Positions 1 to 6,088 of a DNA stretch of 7,584 nt are shown here, one piece after another; positions within the stretch are counted from its first letter, which is position 1; every line of letters begins with the position of its first letter. The position numbers were made by a program, and so were the translations under genes. The stretch is taken from positions 1 to 7,584 of the forward strand of contig DCVB01000067.1 in the NCBI GenBank assembly GCA_002327965.1, read 5' to 3'. The notes under the pieces were generated by a model that saw only the letters and a list, made by a program, of their open reading frames with translations, had not been told where the DNA came from and made no database searches. This DNA comes from Candidatus Aminicenantes bacterium UBA2199. Its GTDB lineage: Bacteria > Acidobacteriota > Aminicenantia > UBA2199.

Positions 1-142
1 AGATCTTGGCCTTGACGAACTCGGGATGTTTCTTGACCGTGGGTTCCAGTGTCTCCAGAACTTCCTTGACGGCCTGGTGGAACTCCGGCTCGCCGGGGTT
101 CTTTGCTTTGACTTTTTCGATCAGTTCGCTCATCATGGACAT
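1..142 (-). CDS. gdhA: NADP(H)-type glutamate dehydrogenase, N-terminal fragment (runs off the left edge)
   Basis: The 47 visible codons match the N-terminus of hexameric bacterial glutamate dehydrogenase. That enzyme makes glutamate from 2-oxoglutarate and ammonia in the cytoplasm using NAD(P)H. The telling part is the helical stretch with NPGEPEFHQAV at residues 15-25, followed by KEVLETLEP and HPEF. It aligns by eye with the E. coli GdhA N-terminus (DPNQTEFAQAVREV...). The catalytic and nucleotide-binding domains lie outside the window. I chose the ATG at 142 because AAGGAG sits at 158-153, leaving a 10-nt spacer. Two in-frame ATGs at 136 and 133 are further from this site. A strong sigma70-like promoter lies upstream. 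The family call is firm for such a short piece. The cofactor preference cannot be read from this fragment. Confidence 0.85.
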   Translation of the reverse strand, partial: MSMMSELIEKVKAKNPGEPEFHQAVKEVLETLEPTVKKHPEFVKAKI

Positions 143-146
143 GGGT

Positions 147-194
147 TTATATCTCCTTGGCGATCAGATTTAAGACGCAGCGTTGAATGGTCAT
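147..194 (-). CDS. Possible 15-residue leader ORF upstream of gdhA
   Basis: An ATG at 194 opens a 15-codon frame, MTIQRCVLNLIAKEI, that stops with TAA at 149-147. That stop is 4 nt before the gdhA ATG. The frame lies between the predicted transcription start (about 208) and gdhA, and the gdhA Shine-Dalgarno AAGGAG forms its AAG GAG codons near the end. Ribosomes finishing this ORF would be released at the gdhA start, so it could couple translation or act as a leader peptide. Its own ribosome site is weak (GGAAA about 10 nt upstream), and it shows no run of regulatory codons. A chance ORF of this length is quite possible. Confidence 0.25.
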   Translation of the reverse strand: MTIQRCVLNLIAKEI

Positions 195-214
195 CGCGGG
201 TTTTCCAAGATTCC

Positions 215-244
215 AGTATAAGCAGAAGCAAAACGGATTGTCAA
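215..244 (-). promoter_or_regulatory. Predicted sigma70-type promoter of gdhA
   Basis: On the minus strand there is a perfect -35 box TTGACA (244-239). An 18-bp spacer separates it from a -10 box TATACT (220-215), which matches 5 of 6 consensus positions. Transcription would start near 208, giving an untranslated leader of about 65 nt before gdhA. The surrounding segment is AT-rich compared with the GC-rich genes on its right, as expected for a promoter. This is a pattern match only, but a good one. Confidence 0.6.
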
Positions 245-260
245 TCACCCGCCTTGACAA
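238..260. repeat. Inverted repeat TTGTCAA-N9-TTGACAA spanning the two divergent -35 boxes
   Basis: TTGTCAA at 238-244 and TTGACAA at 254-260 are perfect 7-bp inverted arms separated by 9 bp (TCACCCGCC). Each arm holds the -35 hexamer of one of two back-to-back promoters. The symmetry may simply arise because two -35 consensus boxes face outward. It is also what an operator read by a dimeric regulator would look like, and binding there could block both promoters together. Confidence 0.45.
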
Positions 261-282
261 ACAGCAAAAATAAATCTATTAA
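254..282 (+). promoter_or_regulatory. Possible rightward promoter for the plsC operon
   Basis: A perfect TTGACA at 254-259 is followed after 17 bp by TATTAA at 277-282, which matches 4 of 6 positions of the -10 consensus. The predicted transcription start would be near 288-290. That places the -10 box over the first candidate ATG of plsC (282) and would make the second ATG (291) almost leaderless. The -35 is strong and the -10 is mediocre. The real -10 or start could be elsewhere. Confidence 0.4.
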
Positions 283-1001
283 TGGGGGGCATGCGACTCA
301 CCCGGAACATCCTGGCGCTCCTTTTGGCCTCGCTCCTTATCCTGCTGCTTTTCCTGCCCGTGGCGCTCGTTTCCGGGATCGGGCGCCAGCAGGGGTTCAT
401 CTATTCCTCGGCGCGCCTGGTTATCGGCGCCGCTCTGGGCGTGCTGGGCGTACGCGCGGTCGTCCGCGGCCTGGACGCCGTCGACCTGTCGCGGCCGCCG
501 GTAATCGTCAGCAACCACTTGTCCAATCTCGACGGGCCGCTGCTGGTTCATGTGCTGCCGCTGGATCCGCGGGTGCTGATCAAGGCCGAGGCCCGGCGCA
601 TCCCGCTGGTGGGCTGGGTGATGAAGCTCGCCGGCTTTGTCTTCGTCGACCGCTCTTCCGCCGCCCGCCGCCAGGAGGCGCTGGAGGAGGCCGTCGACCG
701 GATCACGCGCACGCGCTGTCCGTTCCTCGTCTTTCCCGAGGGGACGCGGCGCCGGAACGGGGCCGGGCGTGATTTCAAGAAGGGGAGCTTTGTCATCGCC
801 CGCCGCGCCGGTGCGCCGGTGCTGCCGGTGCGCATATCGGGGACCGACCGCCTGCTGCCACCGGGTCGCAGGACTTGCGCCGCCGGAACGGTCGAGATCG
901 AGTTCCTGCCGCTCATGGATCCCGCCTCCGTCGCCGAGAGCGACCTGGCGGGCTTCGCGCGAAACGTGCAGCAAAAAATCGACGGGGGCAAAACCACATG
1001 A
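282..1001 (+). CDS. plsC: 1-acyl-sn-glycerol-3-phosphate acyltransferase (PlsC/LPLAT family)
   Basis: This enzyme adds the second acyl chain to lysophosphatidic acid, giving phosphatidic acid for membrane phospholipids, at the inner face of the cytoplasmic membrane. Residues 9-31 form a hydrophobic membrane anchor. The four acyltransferase blocks appear in order: the HX4D catalytic motif H79-LSNL-D84, GFVFVDR at 118-124, FPEGTR at 151-156 (phosphate binding), and GAPVLPVRISG at 177-187. The length of 239 residues is typical. The start is uncertain. ATG 282 has no Shine-Dalgarno, and in-frame ATG 291 has only a G-run directly before it, so 291 may be the true start. The stop overlaps the gmhA start (ATGA at 998-1001), so the two are probably translated together. 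It is first in the operon. A related lysophospholipid acyltransferase with another acceptor is possible. Confidence 0.9.
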   Translation: MGGMRLTRNILALLLASLLILLLFLPVALVSGIGRQQGFIYSSARLVIGAALGVLGVRAVVRGLDAVDLSRPPVIVSNHLSNLDGPLLVHVLPLDPRVLIKAEARRIPLVGWVMKLAGFVFVDRSSAARRQEALEEAVDRITRTRCPFLVFPEGTRRRNGAGRDFKKGSFVIARRAGAPVLPVRISGTDRLLPPGRRTCAAGTVEIEFLPLMDPASVAESDLAGFARNVQQKIDGGKTT

Positions 1002-1576
1002 GCATCATCGATCCCGAAAGGATCCGCTTGCGCGCGCGGCTGCTGGCCGCCCTCAACGAGGACGCGCGGCTGGAGCAGGCGATCGACCGCATGGCCCTGG
1101 CCTTGAAACGGGGCGGCAAGGTCCTGCTGTTCGGCAATGGGGGTTCGGCCACCCAGTCGTCGCACTTCGCCGCCGAACTGGTCAATAAATTCTATTTCCG
1201 CCGCCGCGCGCTGCCGGCGCTGGCGCTGGTCGCCGACATGGCCAGCGTGACCTCCATCGCCAACGACGAGGATTTCCGCTTCATTTTTTCGCGGCAGCTG
1301 GAAGCCTTCGGCCGCAAGGATGACGTCGCCCTGGGCATCACGACCAGCGGCACGTCGGCGAACGTCCTGCTGGGGCTGGCCAAGGCGCATGAGATGGGGC
1401 TGGGTACCGTCGCCCTGTGCGGCAACCGCCCGCAGGCGCTGCTGCAGGTTCCCGTCGATGAGGTGATCGCCGTCGACGCCGGCGATACGCCGGCGGTCCA
1501 GGAAATGCACCTCTTCGCGCTGCATGCCATGGCCGAGACGATCGAGGCAAAACTTTTTGGAGGAGATCATGATTGA
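998..1576 (+). CDS. gmhA: D-sedoheptulose-7-phosphate isomerase (phosphoheptose isomerase)
   Basis: GmhA converts sedoheptulose 7-phosphate to D-glycero-D-manno-heptose 7-phosphate, the first step of ADP-heptose synthesis for the LPS inner core. The protein is one SIS domain of 192 residues, the same length as E. coli GmhA. The phosphosugar loop is GNGGSA at 46-51, and TSGTSANV at 116-123 is the second SIS signature. The metal/catalytic set of the family is present: H56 and E60 in SSHFAAEL, and Q168 and H176 in VQEMHLFALH. This separates it from DnaA-associated SIS proteins (DiaA), which lack this set. The ATG at 998 overlaps the plsC stop, and the 3' end overlaps the aminotransferase start by 8 nt. 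Other heptose genes (hldE, gmhB, hldD) are not in view, so the pathway must be completed elsewhere. Confidence 0.9.
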   Translation: MSIIDPERIRLRARLLAALNEDARLEQAIDRMALALKRGGKVLLFGNGGSATQSSHFAAELVNKFYFRRRALPALALVADMASVTSIANDEDFRFIFSRQLEAFGRKDDVALGITTSGTSANVLLGLAKAHEMGLGTVALCGNRPQALLQVPVDEVIAVDAGDTPAVQEMHLFALHAMAETIEAKLFGGDHD

Positions 1577-2750
1577 ACTTTCCGCCCGGGTGAAGACGAT
1601 GACCAGTTCCCCGACCTTGAAACTGGTGCAGATCAAGAAGCAGTTGCAGGCGCAGGGCAAGATCATCCTCGACTTCGGCGCCGGCGAACCCGATTTCCCC
1701 ACTCCGGAGAATATCAAGGAAGCCGGGATCGCGGCCATACGCGGCAATTTCACCAAGTACACGCCCACGTCGGGGATCGCAGAACTGAAGAAGGTCATCC
1801 GCGCCACCTACCTGGCCGAGCAGGAATACGAGGCCGGGGACGCGCAGATCGTGGTTTCGCCCGGCAGCAAATACGGTCTTTTCATCCTGCTGCAGGCCGT
1901 CATCGGGCCCGGCGACGAGGTGATCGTACCGCTGCCCTACTGGGTCTCCTACCCGGAGATGGTGAAGTTCTGCGGCGGCACCGTGGTCTTCGCCGACCAC
2001 CTGGGCGGCGAACGTCCTTTCGAGCTGACCGCCGCCTCGTATATGTCCCGCTATAATCCGCGCACCAAGGCGGTCATCGTCAATTCCCCCTCCAATCCCA
2101 CCGGCAAGGTCATGAACGGCGGGGAACTGACCGAGCTGATCCGTTTCTTCCACCAGCGGAACGTCATGGTCGTCGTGGATGACTGCTACCGCAAGATCCT
2201 GTACGGCGGGGGCAAGTACCCGCCGCCGCTGAATCTCGAACCCGGGGCCAACGAGCACGTGGCCGTGGTCTGCTCGCTCTCCAAAACCTACGCCATGACG
2301 GGCTGGCGCCTCGGTTACACCATCGCCCCGGAGGTGCTGGCCTCAGCCATGACCAAGATCCAGGAACACTCCACGTCCAATCCCTGCTCGATCTCGCAGA
2401 AGGCGGCCGTGGAAGCCCTGGCGGGCGACCAGGGGACAGTGCGCGACATGGTGGAAGAGTATCGCCGGCGCCGGGATTACTTCGCCGGACGCGTCGACGC
2501 CATCGGCCATATTCCCTACGCCCTGCCCGACGGCGCTTTCTACTTCTTCGCCGACTTCTCCCACCATATCCGGCGGAAAGGGTTCCAGGACGACAGTCAG
2601 CTGGCCATGGACATCCTCGAGAAGCTGAACATCATCCTGGTTCCCGGCTCGGCTTTCGGCGCCCCCGGCCACCTGCGCATCTCCTATGCCACGTCCATGC
2701 AGGATATCCGCGAGGGGCTGGACAAGCTGGAAGCGTACCTGAAGTCATGA
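1569..2750 (+). CDS. Class I PLP-dependent aminotransferase (aspartate aminotransferase-like)
   Basis: This is a cytoplasmic fold-type I aminotransferase of 393 residues, normal for the I-gamma (AspB/AspC-like) subgroup. Visible features in order are: LDFGAGEPDFPTP at 34-46; Y64 and G69 in KYTPTSG; W125 in PYWVSYPEM, which stacks on the cofactor; NSPSNPTG at 172-179 with N176; D204 and Y207 in VVVDDCYRK; the PLP Schiff-base lysine K239 in SLSKTYAMTGWRLGY; and the substrate carboxylate arginine R370 in HLRISYA. The start at 1569 is preceded by a good GGAGGAG and overlaps the gmhA stop by 8 nt. Subgroup I-gamma enzymes may use aspartate, aromatic amino acids, prephenate or other donors, so the substrate is left open. 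Aspartate with 2-oxoglutarate is the default guess, and a link to glutamate made by the neighbouring gdhA is plausible. The 3' end carries an ATGA that opens a 14-codon mini-ORF. Confidence 0.9.
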   Translation: MIELSARVKTMTSSPTLKLVQIKKQLQAQGKIILDFGAGEPDFPTPENIKEAGIAAIRGNFTKYTPTSGIAELKKVIRATYLAEQEYEAGDAQIVVSPGSKYGLFILLQAVIGPGDEVIVPLPYWVSYPEMVKFCGGTVVFADHLGGERPFELTAASYMSRYNPRTKAVIVNSPSNPTGKVMNGGELTELIRFFHQRNVMVVVDDCYRKILYGGGKYPPPLNLEPGANEHVAVVCSLSKTYAMTGWRLGYTIAPEVLASAMTKIQEHSTSNPCSISQKAAVEALAGDQGTVRDMVEEYRRRRDYFAGRVDAIGHIPYALPDGAFYFFADFSHHIRRKGFQDDSQLAMDILEKLNIILVPGSAFGAPGHLRISYATSMQDIREGLDKLEAYLKS

Positions 2751-2791
2751 GCGGCGGCTTGGGCGCGAAACTCCTGAAGGGCGGGAATTGA
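2747..2791 (+). CDS. Possible 14-residue coupling mini-ORF between the aminotransferase and the transpeptidase gene
   Basis: An ATG at 2747 overlaps the aminotransferase stop (ATGA). It encodes MSGGLGAKLLKGGN and ends with TGA at 2789-2791, which overlaps the TTG start of the next gene (TTGA). A ribosome could therefore pass from the aminotransferase through this ORF to the transpeptidase without leaving the mRNA. There is no sign of a functional peptide. It may be chance in a 37-nt gap. Confidence 0.2.
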   Translation: MSGGLGAKLLKGGN

Positions 2792-4533
2792 CGGTGCTCG
2801 ACTACAAGGACGTCTCCTTCTCCTTCAGCGACCGCCGCCGGCGCCAGCGTCGGCGCTATCTGCTCTGGTTGCTGCTGCTGGCGCTGGCCGGGTCCGTGTT
2901 CTTTGGCTTCCACTGCCTGCAGGCCCGATCGGCCGTCTCCGCCATCGAGGACCTGCTGCTGGCCGGGCAACTGGACGAAGCCGGGCGGCGCCTGCGGCAT
3001 CCTCCCTCCCCGCTGCTGCAGCGCGGCAATTTTCGCGAATTGCAGGCGCTGAACGACCTGTGCCGGGGACGGTTGCCGGAAGCCGCCGCCCGCTTCGCAG
3101 GGCTGCGCTGGGACGGCGTTTCCACCTCGCTGCGTTCCGGCCGCTTCCTCACCCTCTTCTTCAGCCGTGGCGAGTACGGAAAGCTGGACGCGTACGCCGG
3201 CTACCTCCTGCCACGCGGCGGCGACGAACCCCGCTGGTTCCATGCCTTGTGCCGGGCCGCGTTCCTCGACGCGGAGGGAGCTGAGAAGGCGGTGTCCGGC
3301 CTTTCCGCCCAATTCCGCGGCGCCAATGCCAAGGCGCTGGAGCTCCTGGCCCGCTTCAACCTCTCACTGCGCGAGGGACGCGTCCTCTACGTGTTCGACC
3401 GCAACGACGCGCCGCTGGCCTATTACGACCTGAAGCTCCGCTCCAGCCGCCCGCTGGTTCCGGGCATCGACTTTTCGCCATTCGACGCCCAGTTCAAGAA
3501 GGGGGCCCGACGCTTCAGCCTGACTCTGGACGCAGGCCTGCAGGTGGCGATCGACCGCCTGTTCCAGGGCCTGTTCGGGACGCTGGTCCTGCTGGAGCTG
3601 CCGGAGAACGCCATCGTCGCCGCCTATTCCAAACCCAGGGCGGGGAAACCGGCCGATGCCGCCTTCAGCCAGGCCTATGAGCCCGGTTCCATCGTCAAGC
3701 TCGTTTCACTCCTGGCCTACCTGCGATGCGACGCGGACCCCCCGGTCCGAAACGACCGGGACGTCGGGACCCGCAGGGCCCCTCCAGCCGTCGGCGCGGG
3801 GCGGGGCGGCCTCTTCCCCCTGCAGTGCCCGGGCCATCTTGCCGTGGGGGGCACGATCATCTACGAATTGCAAAAGCACGGCACGGTGCGCGACCATTCC
3901 CAGGCGCTGGCCCGGTCGTGCAATGTCGCCTTCGCCCTCATGGGCCGGGAGGTCGGCCATGACGCCCTGGCCGACCTGTTGAAGCGCTTTTTTTTCAAGG
4001 GCCCGGACCTCGCCGACCAGTTCCTCTCCTTCGCCACCGGGAAATTCGACGTCCAGGCCGGCAATGAGCTGCAACTGGCCCGTCTCGCCTCCGGCCTGGG
4101 CGGGGTCACCATGACCACCCTGCACGCCGCGGTGCTGGCGTCGGCCTTCGCCCAGAATGGCCAGCATTTCCCCCCCTACCTGATCGATGACGCCAAGAAC
4201 ATCCTCAACCTTGGCTTTTACCGGCATGCATCCGCACCGCGGCGCCTGCTGGCCGACGATCTGAATTTCCTGAACGTGCGCAAGGCCATGGCGGCGGTGG
4301 TGGAGGACGAGAAGGGCACGGGAGCCCGGCTGCGCGGCCTGGCGCCCCGCCTGGCCATCAAGACCGGCACCGCCGGAAACCCGGTGGGCGGATTGGACGC
4401 GGTCCTCGTCGGTTTCCTGCCGGTTGATGATCCCCGTTATGCTTTCGCCTTCAGGCTGGAGGGGGCCGGCCGCTCCGATGTCCAAGGGGCCGCCTTTCTG
4501 CGCAGGTTGATCCAGGTCCTTTACCCGCAGTGA
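2788..4533 (+). CDS. Membrane-anchored penicillin-binding transpeptidase-domain protein with a non-standard N-terminal region
   Basis: The C-terminal half (about 245-581) is a penicillin-binding transpeptidase domain that would cross-link peptidoglycan peptides on the outer face of the inner membrane. It begins with SLTLDAGLQ (244-252). It has the acylation motif S301-I-V-K304 in YEPGSIVKL, the S377-C-N379 motif in ALARSCNVAF, and K525-T-G-T528 followed by the usual VGFLP strand. A basic cytoplasmic start (RRRRQRRR) precedes one membrane helix (about 24-41), so the rest is periplasmic. Residues 45-200 are helical, TPR-like in feel, and do not resemble the dimerisation domain of FtsI/PBP2. There is no glycosyltransferase domain. 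The start is a rare TTG at 2788 with AAGGG 6 nt upstream; GTG 2794 is an alternative. I cannot assign FtsI, PBP2 or another named class. All three active-site motifs are intact, so activity is expected. Confidence 0.85.
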   Translation: MTVLDYKDVSFSFSDRRRRQRRRYLLWLLLLALAGSVFFGFHCLQARSAVSAIEDLLLAGQLDEAGRRLRHPPSPLLQRGNFRELQALNDLCRGRLPEAAARFAGLRWDGVSTSLRSGRFLTLFFSRGEYGKLDAYAGYLLPRGGDEPRWFHALCRAAFLDAEGAEKAVSGLSAQFRGANAKALELLARFNLSLREGRVLYVFDRNDAPLAYYDLKLRSSRPLVPGIDFSPFDAQFKKGARRFSLTLDAGLQVAIDRLFQGLFGTLVLLELPENAIVAAYSKPRAGKPADAAFSQAYEPGSIVKLVSLLAYLRCDADPPVRNDRDVGTRRAPPAVGAGRGGLFPLQCPGHLAVGGTIIYELQKHGTVRDHSQALARSCNVAFALMGREVGHDALADLLKRFFFKGPDLADQFLSFATGKFDVQAGNELQLARLASGLGGVTMTTLHAAVLASAFAQNGQHFPPYLIDDAKNILNLGFYRHASAPRRLLADDLNFLNVRKAMAAVVEDEKGTGARLRGLAPRLAIKTGTAGNPVGGLDAVLVGFLPVDDPRYAFAFRLEGAGRSDVQGAAFLRRLIQVLYPQ

Positions 4534-4534
4534 C

Positions 4535-6061
4535 ATGAAAAAGCCAACTGTCTTGTTTATCGCCCTGTTCATGAGCGCCGGCCTGTCGGCCAAGACACTG
4601 GTGCTGCCCCTGGCCGTCGACACCCAGAACCATGCCTCGCACCAGTGGCTGGGCAAAGCCGTCTCTTTTTATCTCATCACCGGCCTCGAGCAGAACGCGC
4701 TGCCGGTGAGCGAAGAAACCGAGGTCCAGGCCCTCCTCAACCGCCACCTGGTGCGTTTTCCCTTCGACATCACCAAGGCCACGGCCCTGGTCCTGGGCCG
4801 GGAAAACGGGGCCGAGCGGTTGATCTGGGGCAAGGTCCTGCACGGCGACAAAAAATCGGCGCCGTTGCAGGTCCAGGTTTTTTTGCTCGATGTCAGGGAA
4901 CCGCGCCAGGAACCGCTGCCGCTGGTCAAGGGAAGCTTTCTCGAGATGTTCAAGCTTCAGGAGGAACTGCTGCGCCACGTTGTCGGGGCCATCGCCCCCG
5001 GGAAGCGCGAGATCGCCATGCCGCAGCTGAAGATGGCCCTGCCCGAGTACGAGCGTTTCATCAAGAGCCTGCTCCTGAGCGACAGCGACAAGAAGCTCGA
5101 GCTGCTGCTGGCGGCGCCCGGGACGGCGAGCCGCTCCGATTTCGTCCATCTCGAGCTGGCCAAGGCCCTCCTGGAAAAGCGCGACCCGGCCGCAAGCCGC
5201 GTTCATCTGCAGCGATTGGGCGACTCACCGTTCTTCAGGGACCGCAAGGAATTCCTCCTGGCCCTGGCCGATCATCAGGCGGGCGACGGCGACGCGGCGC
5301 TGAACCGTTTCATCCGCCTGCAGCAGCGCAACGCCTTTCCGGTCCCGACCCACAACAACCTGGGCGCCCTCTACCTGGCCCGGGGCGAATTCGCTCTTGC
5401 CGAAAAGTGCCTGCGCTATGCGCTTTTCCTGCGCCGGGACCCCGGCATCATGGCCAACCTGGTCGTGCTGCTGCAGGCGATGGGGCGGGACGGGGCCGCG
5501 CAGCAGGAACTGGCCGCGGCGCTGCGGCGCTTCCCGGAGGATGAGCATCTGCTGAAACTGTTCGCCGCCTCTCTGGCCGCTGCCGAGAACCGCGAGGCTC
5601 TCGGCCAGGCTTTCCGCGACTTCGTCGCCCTGCCGCTGCCCGGGGAGGATGTTCCCGCGGAGGGGATGCTGTTCATGGGACCCGCCGGCGGGGCAACGGA
5701 CGGCAGCGGAATTGACGCGGCCGCCAATCTGCCGTACATCGAAGCCCGCAACCTGTTCCTGGAGAATGACTTCGAGGCAGCGGCGCAAAAGGCCGAGGAA
5801 GCCATGGAGGGCAACCCCTTTCAGGCCGAGAACCATCACCTGCTGGCCCTGCTGGCCCTGCAGAAACGCAATGTCGCCCAAGCCGATCTCTTCGCCCAGA
5901 GCGCGCTGTTCCTGGCCGAGACGCTCGATAATTACCTGCTGCAGCTCAAGGTGCACCAGGCCGGCAAGGACAGGGAAAAGCTCCGTGCCACGCTGGCGCT
6001 GGCGCTGCGGAAATTTCCCCGCCATCCCGAGTTGCTCGAGCTGGCCGGAAGCAATCGCTGA
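4535..6061 (+). CDS. Secreted TolB-like N-terminal domain plus TPR protein
   Basis: The 508-residue product starts with a signal peptide (MKK, hydrophobic 5-17, possible cleavage after A19) and has no lipobox cysteine, so it is probably periplasmic. Residues 20-155 follow the TolB-like/FlgO-like pattern seen in front of TPRs in many bacterial proteins: a VLPL strand, a helix ending LITGLEQ, an LGRENGAERLIWGKV segment, a VQVFLLDV strand and FKLQEELLRHVV. Residues 200-365 and 400-505 are helical repeats. The clearest TPR unit is 274-303 (NNLGALYLARGEFALAEKCL...). A Gly/Pro-rich linker (about 368-398) splits the two repeat blocks. The start ATG lies 1 nt after the transpeptidase stop with no clear Shine-Dalgarno, which suggests translational coupling. 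The likely role is a protein-binding scaffold, perhaps for the transpeptidase, but no function can be proven from sequence. Confidence 0.8.
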   Translation: MKKPTVLFIALFMSAGLSAKTLVLPLAVDTQNHASHQWLGKAVSFYLITGLEQNALPVSEETEVQALLNRHLVRFPFDITKATALVLGRENGAERLIWGKVLHGDKKSAPLQVQVFLLDVREPRQEPLPLVKGSFLEMFKLQEELLRHVVGAIAPGKREIAMPQLKMALPEYERFIKSLLLSDSDKKLELLLAAPGTASRSDFVHLELAKALLEKRDPAASRVHLQRLGDSPFFRDRKEFLLALADHQAGDGDAALNRFIRLQQRNAFPVPTHNNLGALYLARGEFALAEKCLRYALFLRRDPGIMANLVVLLQAMGRDGAAQQELAAALRRFPEDEHLLKLFAASLAAAENREALGQAFRDFVALPLPGEDVPAEGMLFMGPAGGATDGSGIDAAANLPYIEARNLFLENDFEAAAQKAEEAMEGNPFQAENHHLLALLALQKRNVAQADLFAQSALFLAETLDNYLLQLKVHQAGKDREKLRATLALALRKFPRHPELLELAGSNR

Positions 6062-6088
6062 GGCAGCGCCGGAGGGAGCGGGCCGCCG

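Noticed and set aside
26..772. A + strand open frame of 248 codons starting inside the gdhA region
   Set aside because: It begins antisense to gdhA, crosses the promoter region and continues in the wrong frame of plsC as Arg/Pro/Gly-rich sequence, so it is not a gene.
279..974. Long open frame on the minus strand opposite plsC
   Set aside because: It is a GC-rich shadow of plsC: no recognisable motif, composition rich in Arg/Gly/Asp, and the opposite strand has all acyltransferase motifs.
548..2258. Two long minus-strand open frames (548-1807 and 1338-2258) across gmhA and the aminotransferase
   Set aside because: They overlap well-supported genes over most of their length, lack domain motifs, and show the biased residues expected for antisense frames in high-GC DNA.
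3734..3749. Perfect 6-bp hairpin CGGACC-CCCC-GGTCCG
   Set aside because: It lies inside the transpeptidase coding region with no U-tract. Short GC hairpins are expected by chance at this composition, so it is not a terminator.
3720..3850. Possible compensating frameshifts in the Pro/Arg-rich stretch between the SIVK and SCN motifs
   Set aside because: The other two frames do not restore a better family-like sequence by eye, and the downstream CPGHLAVGG...SCN segment is in the main frame, so I treat it as genuine divergent sequence.
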